Of a stretch of 64,000 bases of DNA, positions 19,714 to 30,800 are shown piece after piece. The DNA comes from Saccharomyces uvarum (Eukaryota > Ascomycota > Saccharomycetes > Saccharomycetales > Saccharomycetaceae): positions 310,001-374,000 of the forward strand of contig OX365936.1 of the NCBI GenBank assembly GCA_947243795.1. The letters are read 5' to 3'. The notes under the pieces were generated by a model. That model was not told the DNA's origin. It did no database searches and worked only from the letters and a program-made list of their open reading frames with translations. Each line of letters opens with the position of its first letter. Position 1 is the stretch's first letter. Both the position numbers and the translations under genes were made by a program.

Positions 19714-22698
19714 TTAAAAATCCGAATCTGAACCCAGTATGTCATCTAATTCCGCATTTGATAAAGTCAAAGACTGAGATGATTCATAGCTGATACTATT
19801 ATCTATCTGACTCTTATTTTGAGCTTCCGAGACCTTTTGCATGTCTCTTACCATGTTTCTCGCCAAACATTTGGTATAGTTCATCACAATTGTTCTCTTC
19901 TTATCATCCTTCCTCTCATCGTCGAACAATGAGATGACCCCGGAAACCTTCTGGCAGTGTGCCACGTTGACCTCCTTGTTAAACTGTAGAAGATTTGGCT
20001 CAACATCAAAAGAAGCGCTTTCTGGTACATAGTGATTTCTGAATAAATCCTTTTCATCTGAAGTCAATGCAAGATTGTTCTTGTCAACAATGCTTTTAAG
20101 ACCGTGCTGTTGCTCTTTAATATCTTTCAAATCCGGAATTTTCAGTCCCTTGTCGCTTTTCATTGGGAAACTGTGATCATTCACAAATGTAGCCATACTA
20201 GGATTATCATGATTAGAAGAATGTTTAGATTGTGCAATAATATTCTTATTAAAGTCAGTAATAACTTTTAGTTTTTTTGGGCCTTTGTTTTGTACATTGG
20301 CGATGAAAATATCATCGCCGTTATCACTCATTTCTTCATCCTCAGTTTCTAGAGAAGAAGAAGCTTCCTCTGTTGAATCATTCTCTAAACCATTTAAAGC
20401 TTTAAAAACTTTCCTTTTTTTGTTAGAGTTCTCTTTTTTTGTTACTAGTTGTTCCTCACCGCTCTTGTTCACCACAAACTTATTGAGCAGACTGCTTGCA
20501 CTAACAATGCTAGTCTCAACATTATCAGGCATGAAGAATTTTTTCGTTTTCTTATTTTCACGAACGTTCTTTTTCCTTATTATCGTCTTTTTTGCCTTCG
20601 GCTTTTTGCCCATCATACACTGAGTAGCATAGCGAATAACCTCATCAACATCTTCCATTTCATTAATTACTTCGTCCTCATCATTAATTGTGATGAAGGT
20701 CTTCCGACATTCAGGAATGATATCTTCAGGGATTATTCGGTCTGATTTTTTGTAATCAATGCACTGTTTAGATATCAGTCCTTGAAGATTTGAGTAATCT
20801 TCCATAGCTCTCTCAAATTTGTATGATTCGTTGCTACTAAACAGTAATACTATTTTACCATCTCGTTTTCTACCTGTTCTACCCATACGCTGAATATTTT
20901 TGATTGGGCTACTTGTAGTATCATAGCAAATGATTAAATCAACTTCACCGATATCTAAACCTTCCTCACCAATAGAAGTACAAACTAGAACGTTATACTC
21001 ACCTTTTTTGAAATTATGGATAACTTCCTTTTGCATTTTTTGGTTCATCCCACTAATCTGTGCTTCTTCAGAGCTCCCCGTCCGTCTCGCACTTCTTTCA
21101 AATTTATCATTATCCACCCTCTTACGTCGTTGAGCTTCCAAGGATTGATCCTCTTCTTGCCTTTGCAACCTTTCGGTCTTCTTCCTCCCCTTTGGTGCAT
21201 GTTTCCTTGTATATTTGACTTCATCAAAACCTTCTTTTGCACGAGCTTGTCCGATAAAAATATGAGGCCTAATTCGATCGTCAGTTATCGAGTCTATGAA
21301 TTTTACAATTTCAAGTGCACTTTCTCTTAATTCTGTAAAAATAATAACCCTTGAGTCGGAGCCTCTTTCTTGGAAAAATTCCATTAATTCATCCTTGACG
21401 CATTGTAGTTTCCCATGACCTACAAATTTTGGATCATTTAGATAATGTTCACATTGCTTTTTGATATTCTTCAAAATGGGATGGTAGTAGAATTCAGCCG
21501 CAGTTTTATTAGTAGATTTTTTAAGGTTATATTTTGTAGTGAATTCCATACATTTATTTTGAAAATAGTTGAAGAATGTTCTTATACCGTAAATTTTCAA
21601 TCTTTTCAACATTTGCCCAACATTATTTAAAAGCTGCAAAATATAGAAATTCCTCCATTTGATTCCTTCAGGTATGGTGGGGTTAGCAATGATTTTTTGA
21701 CTTTGTTGCATGGCCTTGAAGGCATTTATTTGTGAGGGGTCACATTCCTCGTATATGCCCAGTTCCACTGCTTGTTGAAGCACAGGTTTCACTGCTATAC
21801 CCAATTGTTCAATTATATCTTCAATTTCTAATAAAAGCGGTACTTCGACCTTTTCCTTTGTTCTTTTTTTCATGTATTTGACAATATCCATACTCTCTTC
21901 AGTTCTAATTTCAATCTTGGAAATATCTAGATTATTGACCACTTCTTGTACACCTTCCAGATCAGAACCCGGGGTGGCGGTCAACGCCAATAGTCTATAT
22001 GATGAATTAAATCTGTCTATGAATTTAACCACATTCGTATAGGCATAGGAACCAGTAGCTCTGTGAGCTTCATCAATGACAAGACACACAATATCCTTAG
22101 GGTCTAATACACCCCTTTTCAAATCATTTTCCACCACTTGTGGTGTAGTGAAGAAAACCCTCTTATTAGCCCAGATTTCTTCTCTATTTTTCCTGCTTTT
22201 GTCCAGTAATATAGCAGTTTGATCTGAGGGTATGCCTGTTATACCCAAGCACGCCTTAATTTGCTGAGCCACCAGGGGTCTTGTGGGAGCAGTGAAAATA
22301 ATTTTTGCCGTTTTAGTCCATCGGAAATAATTTAACATTACAGTACTGGCTATGAATGTCTTACCCAAACCTGTTGGAATGGCACATAACGTGTTTTGCA
22401 ACAATGATTTATAAACAATGGTGTACTGATAATCTCTCACCTCATAATTCGTAGGATACACGTAAAAGGATAAAGCATCGTGGTTCAGCTCATGATGTGT
22501 AGGGCCAAAACTAACATCTCTTTGTATTTCTTCGTATACGCTTTTCTGGCCAGGCAAAACGTTATTATGGAGATCTCTTTGGACCGGCACGGCTCGTCTT
22601 GTTACGGTTTCTTGGACGGTCTTGTTGATAGCCTTTTCATACAGCTTATCTAGTTCATCGTCTTCAAAATCACTAAAGCAATCATCTGCACTAGCCAT
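19714..22698 (-). CDS. MPH1: 3'-5' DNA helicase Mph1 (FANCM family)
   Basis: 994 aa (993 in S. cerevisiae). This superfamily-2 helicase dissociates D-loops and remodels forks to give error-free repair and limit crossovers. Helicase motifs visible are IPTGLGKT (Walker A, from P108), D209-EAH (motif II), ALTATPG (motif III) and the C-terminal core with SIGEEGLDIGEVDLIICYD and QRMGRTGR (motifs V and VI). The insert between the two RecA folds carries the Mph1/FANCM family region. The C-terminal 350 residues are acidic and low in complexity and mediate interactions with RPA and Smc5/6. It is divergent from AIM21. Confidence 0.96.
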   Translation of the reverse strand: MASADDCFSDFEDDELDKLYEKAINKTVQETVTRRAVPVQRDLHNNVLPGQKSVYEEIQRDVSFGPTHHELNHDALSFYVYPTNYEVRDYQYTIVYKSLLQNTLCAIPTGLGKTFIASTVMLNYFRWTKTAKIIFTAPTRPLVAQQIKACLGITGIPSDQTAILLDKSRKNREEIWANKRVFFTTPQVVENDLKRGVLDPKDIVCLVIDEAHRATGSYAYTNVVKFIDRFNSSYRLLALTATPGSDLEGVQEVVNNLDISKIEIRTEESMDIVKYMKKRTKEKVEVPLLLEIEDIIEQLGIAVKPVLQQAVELGIYEECDPSQINAFKAMQQSQKIIANPTIPEGIKWRNFYILQLLNNVGQMLKRLKIYGIRTFFNYFQNKCMEFTTKYNLKKSTNKTAAEFYYHPILKNIKKQCEHYLNDPKFVGHGKLQCVKDELMEFFQERGSDSRVIIFTELRESALEIVKFIDSITDDRIRPHIFIGQARAKEGFDEVKYTRKHAPKGRKKTERLQRQEEDQSLEAQRRKRVDNDKFERSARRTGSSEEAQISGMNQKMQKEVIHNFKKGEYNVLVCTSIGEEGLDIGEVDLIICYDTTSSPIKNIQRMGRTGRKRDGKIVLLFSSNESYKFERAMEDYSNLQGLISKQCIDYKKSDRIIPEDIIPECRKTFITINDEDEVINEMEDVDEVIRYATQCMMGKKPKAKKTIIRKKNVRENKKTKKFFMPDNVETSIVSASSLLNKFVVNKSGEEQLVTKKENSNKKRKVFKALNGLENDSTEEASSSLETEDEEMSDNGDDIFIANVQNKGPKKLKVITDFNKNIIAQSKHSSNHDNPSMATFVNDHSFPMKSDKGLKIPDLKDIKEQQHGLKSIVDKNNLALTSDEKDLFRNHYVPESASFDVEPNLLQFNKEVNVAHCQKVSGVISLFDDERKDDKKRTIVMNYTKCLARNMVRDMQKVSEAQNKSQIDNSISYESSQSLTLSNAELDDILGSDSDF

Positions 22699-23203
22699 CA
22701 GTTAAAAAAAAAGGGGGAACAAAACAAAACAAAACAAAAGTGGGATATGTTGGTACACGGATGTGAGCTGATATATTCTAACTGGACCTTACCTCCCCCT
22801 GTAGTACTGGAGAGAACACTTGATTTATCTGTTCAAAGACGCCATATATATACAATTACAAATAAACGATGGCGCCATTACCCGGTCTTCGGTCCATTTT
22901 ATAAGCATTATAAGAAAGGATAGCAAGGGAAAGGGGGCATTATCCCAGTTAAAGTAGCCTTGTGGCTTGGGTGCATGCAATTGACCTTTCGGAATAGGAA
23001 GTTTCACGCTTTATAACGAATTTTCTTGCGTTTGTCTGATCTTTCCTACACGATGTACCAAGAAATGGGCCTTGTTTTGCAAGTACGCGAAACAAGGAAA
23101 AGGAGAAAGCTTGACGATTATAACCTAAGATACTATTCTTAACAAAGTGTCATAAAGAGTGGTGATCCAGCAGTGAGTTGAAGAAATTCTAGCCGTCTTC
23201 ACA
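22699..23203. other. MPH1-AIM21 divergent promoter region
   Basis: About 505 bp. It includes a short ACAAA direct repeat just upstream of MPH1 (about 22718-22739) and a TATATATA stretch near 22844. No confident factor site was recognised. Confidence 0.4.
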
Positions 23204-25285
23204 ATGTCTTCGGACGACATCCCAAAAATACCCTCAAGACCTTCGAGGAAGAAAACAGTAGAACTGTCCCCATTACCTGGCAAAGAGGCTGGAGGTATGA
23301 TAACTAACAGTGAGCCTTCATCACCAACAGAAAAGCCTGCTGTTCCAAAGCAGAGGCCCATATTAAAAGCGAAGACGATGACTTCGTTTGAAAGCGAGGC
23401 GGTGCCAGAAAGTTTACCCCACATGCCATCTCAAAGACCAATTAGACGTTCTACCACTGAGGAACTGAATAATGTAATGAATAACACTAGCAAGGAGCTG
23501 GAAGAGATTGAGAGTTTCATTTCAAGACACAATGTACATAAGAAAAAGAACACGACTACTACCCGAGGCGGAGACGGAGAGGTGGCTGCCATCCCTCAAG
23601 ACCAACAGAGAAGACCGTTGTTAAGTGACAGTGATTCTTTTACTCCAGATCCGTCTCCACGGGAAGCAAACAAACAGGCAAATTGCAGCGTAGATGAGGG
23701 TGCTGTCCCTTCCTTGAGTTTAACTGGCTCTTCCAATGATGAAATCGCAAAGACTGATGAATCTGAAATTCACACTAGACAACAAGATGTAAGTACCGTT
23801 TCAGACGATGATGTAAATGCTGGAGGTGAATTGAGAAAAAACACTACTCCTGAGAATATAACGCCACCAGTAGATGTCAGCAAGGGTCTGAAAGAGGATG
23901 AGAATACCGCTCCAATTTCAGCTAGAATCACTGAATCAGATGGTGAAGCTGGAAATGCCACTGAGCCCCCGGAACCAAGATCAAAAGGGCTGCAGAAGTA
24001 CGAAGAAGAACAAGAGAATGAATTATTTGAAAATCCAGGTGAAGAAGAAAGTATCAGTTCTTTACATAAAAAATTAGAAATTGAAAACAATACGGAAGAA
24101 GACTTACATCAGGGGAAGTCTTCTACTCCTGCAATGCTTACTCCAGAAGCCGACTTGAAGGTTTCTTCACAACTAAAGAGTGGACCAGAAAATACTCCAG
24201 TGGTTCCACAGAGTAGACCAAAGAAGGATCTCGACTCAGATGTGAAGAAAGAAGAGTCACTAAACCAGGAAAATATACCTTTTCCAGAAGAGCAGGACCT
24301 AACCAAGGCTGATACTGAAGCAAAAAGTGCAAGCCCCAAAGTTCCTGTTGAAAGGCCCAGAAAACGTGCCCCACCTCCAGTACCCAAGAAACCTTCTTCA
24401 AGAATTGCGGCCTTTCAAGAAATGCTACAAAAACAACAACAACAAGATTTACGAAACAACGAACCTTCACCATCTATCACCGGTTCACTGGATACCGCGA
24501 AGCAAGATCCGAAACCTTCTACCGCTGGCAATACAGTAAAGACTAACTTTACAAACAAATTGAATGGGCTGTTTGCGCTACCTGGTATGGTAAACCCTGG
24601 GCAGCTTCCAGCCTCTCTAGGAAAAAAATTGTCCTCACCTAGCACTGAATCTACGGGAGAGCAACATGAACAACCACAGGCAAGGAGCACACCTCTAAAT
24701 GGCACTAGGAGAGCGAGAGGGCCTCGTGGACGTAAATTACCTTCTAAAGTTGCCGCTGTGGAGAAGGTTGAAGAAGACGGTAATACAAACGGAATAGAAA
24801 TCTTCAACACTTGGCATGTTTACTCTATCCCCTCCAAGCAAGAGAGTTCTGGAGATGCTATTCCGGATAAGGAATCAGAATTTTTTTCAAAGGAGCAACC
24901 AAAAAGTACCTTGAATGTGAAGCCAGAAAACACTTTAAGGGAGGAAACAGAACACTCATCGAACAAGACAATGAATGCAGTTTATCCCATCGAGCTGGAA
25001 GAAGAGAGAGAGCTTACTGCCAATGTTGAGCCAATACCGCTTTCTCCATTGCCGCAGACGTCCACCGTGCGTAGGAGCGAAGATGGAAGCGAAGAATCTT
25101 TGTCCCCTGCGGACGCTATTGCCAGTAGAGACCAAGACGATATGACAGAGATACTAGAACAGCAAATGGAGGGCCAAATGGAGTCGGAAATGGAGACGGA
25201 ACTCTCAGGTGGCTACGAAGATATCGATTCAGCTTTGCATTCAAATGACACGTCCGTCCCCTCCACACTAGAACCTTCTATATAA
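23204..25285 (+). CDS. AIM21: Actin-patch barbed-end regulator Aim21
   Basis: 693 aa (679 in S. cerevisiae), largely disordered. Aim21 forms a complex with Tda2 at cortical actin patches and modulates capping protein and barbed-end growth during endocytosis. The chain is rich in Glu, Ser and Pro. It has basic/proline motifs of the kind bound by SH3 domains, such as PSRPSRKKTVEL near the start, SQRPIRRS at about 77, and RKRAPPPVPKKPSSR at about 385. No folded catalytic domain is seen. The charge-rich middle is the part most changed between species. Confidence 0.94.
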   Translation: MSSDDIPKIPSRPSRKKTVELSPLPGKEAGGMITNSEPSSPTEKPAVPKQRPILKAKTMTSFESEAVPESLPHMPSQRPIRRSTTEELNNVMNNTSKELEEIESFISRHNVHKKKNTTTTRGGDGEVAAIPQDQQRRPLLSDSDSFTPDPSPREANKQANCSVDEGAVPSLSLTGSSNDEIAKTDESEIHTRQQDVSTVSDDDVNAGGELRKNTTPENITPPVDVSKGLKEDENTAPISARITESDGEAGNATEPPEPRSKGLQKYEEEQENELFENPGEEESISSLHKKLEIENNTEEDLHQGKSSTPAMLTPEADLKVSSQLKSGPENTPVVPQSRPKKDLDSDVKKEESLNQENIPFPEEQDLTKADTEAKSASPKVPVERPRKRAPPPVPKKPSSRIAAFQEMLQKQQQQDLRNNEPSPSITGSLDTAKQDPKPSTAGNTVKTNFTNKLNGLFALPGMVNPGQLPASLGKKLSSPSTESTGEQHEQPQARSTPLNGTRRARGPRGRKLPSKVAAVEKVEEDGNTNGIEIFNTWHVYSIPSKQESSGDAIPDKESEFFSKEQPKSTLNVKPENTLREETEHSSNKTMNAVYPIELEEERELTANVEPIPLSPLPQTSTVRRSEDGSEESLSPADAIASRDQDDMTEILEQQMEGQMESEMETELSGGYEDIDSALHSNDTSVPSTLEPSI

Positions 25286-25563
25286 TATGTATGAAAATCT
25301 GACATATATACATTTACGAAAGAATATATGAATGAATGAGCAAGCTAGAGACTTTATTAATTATAGCGCCGTATCAAATCTATTCCTATTGCGATTCCTG
25401 TTTTTCTTTTACCCGCACACCTTAAATTTTGTGCTAATTGGAAGTAAAACGAATAGAACAAAGTGAGAAGATTCATCAAGGTGGGTAAACAGAACTTACT
25501 TTGTAAAGTTGGATGTTCCTCTTGTGGTCGGAAGGGGCATAGTAAACTATTGTTCGAGAGATA

Positions 25564-26862
25564 ATGGTCGTTGACACTGAATATTACGATTTGTTAGGCG
25601 TATCTGCTACAGCCTCTGCCATAGAAATTAAAAAAGCTTACAGGAAGAAATCTATTCAAGAGCATCCAGATAAGAATCCTAATGATCCTAAAGCTACCGA
25701 AAGGTTTCAAGCTATCTCTGAAGCGTACCAAGTTTTAGGTGACAACGAGCTTCGTGTGAAATATGATAAATATGGGAGGAAAGAAGCTATACCACAGGGT
25801 GGGTTTGAAGATGCAGCCGAACAATTCTCCGTCATCTTTGGTGGAGATGCCTTTGCCTCTTACATTGGTGAACTAATGCTACTGAAGAATCTACAAAAGA
25901 CTGAGGAATTAAGTGCTGCAGACGAAGCCGAAAAGGAGAAGGAAAATACAGAATCAAAGGATGAGTCTACAGCAAGCAATAAAACGGATGCTACTGCTGC
26001 TGCTTCTCCTTCTGCTCCAACAGCAGCTAATAGCAATGAAAGTGACGACAAGGCAAAAGGAAGTCCTAGTGACTTGAGTGTACACGACGGTAGTAAAAAA
26101 GTTGAGCAAGTAGGAACAGAGACAAAGAAAAAGAAGACAAAACTAGAACAATTTGAAGAAGAACAAGAATTAGAAAAGCAAAAAAGGATAGAACAATTGA
26201 GTAAAACGTTGATTGAAAGATTATCAATATTAACAGAAAGTTTCTATGATGATGCTTGTAAAGATTCTTTCAAAAGAAAATTCGAGGAAGAGGCAAACCT
26301 TTTAAAAATGGAATCTTTTGGTCTAGATATTTTACATACAATAGGTGACGTCTATTACGGAAAAGCTGAAATTTTTCTTGCGTCTCAGAACTTATTCGGA
26401 ATGGGTGGTATATTCCACTCTATGAAAGCAAAAGGGGGTGTCTTTATGGATACATTAAGAACTGTTTCGGCAGCCATAGATGCACAAAATACTATGAAGG
26501 AGCTCGAAAAGATGAAAGAAGTGAGTACAAATGATAGCCCTTTGTTAGACAAAGACGGAAATGAGCAGGTAAAACCAACTACTGAGGAATTAGCACAACA
26601 AGAGCAACTGTTAATGGGCAAAGTATTATCAGCTGCTTGGCATGGTTCTAAGTATGAAATAACATCCACTTTACGTGGTGTCTGTAACAAGGTATTAGAA
26701 GATGACGCGGTGGGTAAGAAAACACTAATCAGAAGGGCTGAAGCAATGAAACTATTGGGCGAAGTCTTCAAGAAGACTTTCAGGACAAAAGTCGAACAAG
26801 AAGAAGCACAAATTTTTGAAGAGCTTGTTGCAGAAGCTACAAAAAAGAAAAAACATACCTAA
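25564..26862 (+). CDS. DJP1: Cytosolic J-domain co-chaperone Djp1
   Basis: 432 aa, identical in length to S. cerevisiae Djp1. It is a type III J-protein that stimulates Hsp70 and supports peroxisomal matrix protein import and delivery of some mitochondrial precursors. The J domain covers residues 6-70 with the catalytic HPD at 34-36. A Gly-poor region and a charged, Ala/Ser-rich linker (about 125-185, including TDATAAASPSAPTAA) follow. The C-terminal X-domain-like half (about 205-425) is helical and has FSVIFGGDAFASYIG just after the J domain. Confidence 0.96.
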   Translation: MVVDTEYYDLLGVSATASAIEIKKAYRKKSIQEHPDKNPNDPKATERFQAISEAYQVLGDNELRVKYDKYGRKEAIPQGGFEDAAEQFSVIFGGDAFASYIGELMLLKNLQKTEELSAADEAEKEKENTESKDESTASNKTDATAAASPSAPTAANSNESDDKAKGSPSDLSVHDGSKKVEQVGTETKKKKTKLEQFEEEQELEKQKRIEQLSKTLIERLSILTESFYDDACKDSFKRKFEEEANLLKMESFGLDILHTIGDVYYGKAEIFLASQNLFGMGGIFHSMKAKGGVFMDTLRTVSAAIDAQNTMKELEKMKEVSTNDSPLLDKDGNEQVKPTTEELAQQEQLLMGKVLSAAWHGSKYEITSTLRGVCNKVLEDDAVGKKTLIRRAEAMKLLGEVFKKTFRTKVEQEEAQIFEELVAEATKKKKHT

Positions 26863-27221
26863 AGATAACCACTTTCCCTTGTATACTAAGACATGTTGTA
26901 TTTATTCCTTTATTGTCCGTATCCAGTATAATATAATGTATATAAGATGATAATAATACTGATAATACTAATTTTAGCAAGAACAAAACAAGAATGAGTG
27001 TAGTAAAGATAACGTATGAGGTAACAATGAAGCATTCAGTAAAACATTGCTATGCTGCTCAGAAAATTATAAATCACCTGTGTATGATGAAATAACTACT
27101 TACTTTTCGGTTTGAAAAATTCGAGATCAAAATTCAAGAAAAACTAATATATAAAATTAGCAAAGTCAAAATTATATAGATCAAACAACAAAAAAAACCG
27201 GTGATAGATACAAGGTCGCAA
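26863..27221. other. DJP1-IST3 intergenic region
   Basis: About 360 bp, very AT-rich. It holds the 3' region of DJP1 and the promoter of IST3. No site was recognised with confidence. Confidence 0.4.
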
Positions 27222-27671
27222 ATGAACAAAATCCAAAGCATTAACGATAAAGAATTGCAAAGTGGGATTCTTAGCCCGCATCTTTCCTGGCATAATGAAT
27301 ATAGGGATAATGCCTATATATATATTGGAAATTTAAACAAAGAATTAACGGAAGGTGATATCTTAACAGTATTTTCAGAATATGGAGTACCTGTAGATAT
27401 AACACTCAGTAGAGATGAGAATACAGGAGAGTCACAAGGTTTTGCGTATTTAAAATATGAAGATCAACGATCAACGATTCTGGCAGTTGATAATTTGAAT
27501 GGGGTTAAAATTGGTGGTAGGGCCCTTAAAATAGATCATACTTTCTATAGGCCTAAGAGAAATCTGCAAAAGTACCATGAAGCAGTACGACAAGAACTGG
27601 ATCAAGATATAATGCCCAAGGACAACAACGAAAAATCTGTTGCGCTGACCGAGAAAGATCGATCAGGATAA
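27222..27671 (+). CDS. IST3: U2 snRNP / RES-complex protein Ist3 (Snu17)
   Basis: 149 aa (148 in S. cerevisiae). With Bud13 and Pml1 it forms the RES complex, which stabilises the spliceosome before activation and limits export of unspliced RNA. One RRM spans about residues 30-110, with RNP2 IYIGNL and RNP1 QGFAYLKY, followed by the C-terminal helix (RPKRNLQKYHEAVRQELD) used to hold Bud13. The start at MNKIQSIND matches S. cerevisiae; the frame is open seven codons upstream. Confidence 0.95.
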   Translation: MNKIQSINDKELQSGILSPHLSWHNEYRDNAYIYIGNLNKELTEGDILTVFSEYGVPVDITLSRDENTGESQGFAYLKYEDQRSTILAVDNLNGVKIGGRALKIDHTFYRPKRNLQKYHEAVRQELDQDIMPKDNNEKSVALTEKDRSG

Positions 27672-27811
27672 TTTCTAATACTTTTTTCACAAATCATATA
27701 TTTTGCAGTTGCATATATAAACTCTAAGATAAATAATTCATGATCGTAATTCTACATTTCTTTAAGAACTCACTAGTATATACCTATATAGAGAGACATT
27801 ATATTAACTCC

Positions 27812-30800
27812 TTAATACGGTAAAGGTGGAGGTGGTGGAATACCTGAGGCTGGAATTGGTGGGATGCTTGCAGTTGGAATTGGTGGGACATCTTTCTCTT
27901 CATCGTCTGAGCCAACTGATTCAGGGATTGATAAAACGTCATCATCGGAATCGGAACCGTATGCACCTGTATTCTCTTCAAGGCCATATCTATCATTAAC
28001 ATCGATAGTAGGCTCAGAACTGGAAATTTGTTGGGCTGGCAAGGAAGGAGGAGGAGGCAAAATACTTCCAGCTAGTGCCGGGGCAGAAGCGTTCAATTTT
28101 TGTACACCATTGGGTAATGGTGGAGCTAATGGAGTTGGTAGTCCTTGAGATTCATTGACACTAGGTAAAGGAGGGGCCAATGGGATAGGTGGCTCTTGAA
28201 CAGCACTAGGTAAGGGAGGAGCTACCGGAACGGGGCCGCCAGTTTCATTATAGTCATTTGCTTCAAGTGGCCTGGTTGACGGAGCAGAAAGTACTTGTGG
28301 AATAGGCGCGGCAGATGGAATAGAGGCAGTTTGTGGAATTGGCGGAGTAGCTAAAATAGGAGCGACTGTTGGCGTAGGTGGAGTAGGTGCAATAGAAGCA
28401 GATTGTGTTTGATTGGATGGAAGAGCGCTTGCTTGTCCAATGTTAGCCTTTGCGGCTTCGTTCGTGTTACTTACTCGATCATCATCGGACCATCCGTCAT
28501 CCTCGTCCTCATCCAAACCTCTTTGAATTCTTCTTTGCATTTCTGCAGCCTGAGCATCGAAGGTAGACGTAGAGCTAGCTGAGGTATCCTTAAAGTATGG
28601 ATTATGTCCCTTAGGTGTAGATGACAAACCTGTAGTAGTTATATTGACCGCAGAGGAAGCAGCGGCATTTCCAGTGCTAGAGCCATTACCTAGCTGCTGT
28701 TCTTGTGATGAAACTTGGGAAACTTGCGGAATATTTGAAGGACCTCTAGAGTTGGATTTTGAACTTTCCTCTTCTTCATCGCTTTCATTCTGAGCATCCT
28801 CAATTTGCTTACGTAAAGCTGCTAGTCTTTTCTCTTTCTCCGTTTTTTTCTTAAGCTTTAATCGTTTCAGTTCTTCGTGTAAACGTCTTTCCTCTTCATC
28901 TTCATCGTCATCATCGGATTCTTGCTTTACATTGTGAGCAGGTTGAGCAGGTTGAGCGGTTTGAGCAGGCTGAGAAAATTGAGCAGGCTGAGAAAATTGA
29001 GAAGGTTGAGAAAATTGAGCAGGTTGAGTGGGCTGAGTGGGTTGAGTAGGTTGAATAGGTTGAGTAGGTTGAGCAGGTTGAGCGGATTCTATATTCTCTT
29101 CTTCTTTGAATGGAGTTTCACTAGCTTGGACTGAGTTAGAAACACTTGCAATCTGTTGTGGATGCTCTTGAGAACTTTCATTTACAGTAGACCTAGAACG
29201 TTGAGTTGCGCCCCTTCTATTCTTATCGAACTTGGCTAATTTTTCCTTCATTCTCTTCTTTGCTTGTTCTTTCAAATGTGCTGCTCTTTCTTCAGCAGTC
29301 TTGAATTGCGAATAAGAAGGTGACGAAGAACGATCGTCCACAGGTGTTGGCGTTGGTGAAGGTACAAACGGAGATGATTCTCCCACCGATTTATTGGAAT
29401 TTGACTTTAAATCATCCAACAATTCACGAACACTATCTTCTAATCCAATACCAAACTCCCACCTTTCAAAGTCTTGATTGGAGGCCATTTCTGACCCTGT
29501 CATTGTGGATTTCAAAGAGGCTGAAATATCCGAAATCGATGATCTTATGTCCTTGATGATTTCTTGGTTCTTACCATTTTCTTGCTGAATGTTGTTGATT
29601 TCAGTGCTTTGCTGATCATCTTCAATGGAAATTGAATCATCAGATCCTGTAGATTTACCAGTTAGAGCAGACATTCTTGCTCTCAACAAAGCTCTGCTCT
29701 TAGCTTTCTTCCTGTCGTTTTCGGTTATTTCACCATTCGGACCGGATCCAACTATTGAAGATGGATTCTTTTTCCTATACAACTGAATCTTCGCATTGGT
29801 AATTTCGTTGTCAATTGTGGAAATTTCGTTGAATAAGTTTGGAAGTTTAGCAATAATGGCATCAAAACGATTTGTCAAATCAGATGGAATATGACCATCA
29901 TAAGAGGTTTTTGGACTCTTTATATTTTTGATTTCATATTCCAGTGCGGCAATACTCTTCAAGTTCATCTCTCTTGAGTATCCAACATACTTTGGTTTAA
30001 CTGGCTGTTTTTCAACTAGTTTGTCTTCTGAAAAATCATTACTTTGAAGAGAAGTACTAGTGTGCTTCTCAACTTTATCAGGCAAAGAAGAAGAGGACTG
30101 CTCTTCACTCTTTGAAGAGTAAACCTTCCTACGATTTCTATAGTTTGGCAAAACATCATCATCATTATTCTTGTAACTCAAGGCATCAATTTTACCGAAT
30201 GAAGGCTTTTCTTTTGCAGTACCTGGTTCAGTCTTTAATTGATTTTTGAGATTATCCAAAAGCTTTGTGCTGGAAGGAATCAAACTTGCAGGTAACCTAC
30301 TGGGGATTGGTTTTCCACTTAACTTACCATAAACCAAATGCATACCTAGTGCAAATTCTTGTTTGTTCAATTGACCAGTATTGTTTATATCGCAAAGGTT
30401 CCAGATCAGTTCCAAATCAGCACGGTTTAAACCCGATTTTCTAAAAATTTCCACAGCGGTGGGAGAATCCAATAGACCTCTGTTTTGGGTATCAAACGTT
30501 TCAAAAATTTTATAGAATAAAGATTTCTCTTCACTGGAAATTTTCTCTTGGCTTGAGTTATCGATCAAATTACTACCGAAATTCGATTGTGAATAAATTT
30601 CATTATTACCAAACCCAGTTTTTTGAGCGGTTAGTGGCATGGTAGCGCTAAAATTGGATGGTGGCAGGAAGCCAGTTGGTTGAGGTTGTAACCCTGTTGC
30701 CTGAGATTGAATTCCTTGTTGGTTGAAAGATAAATTGGGCATACTTGCATTATTAGTTTGCTGAGGCATTACGGAACCATATCCTCCAGTATACTGAGAT

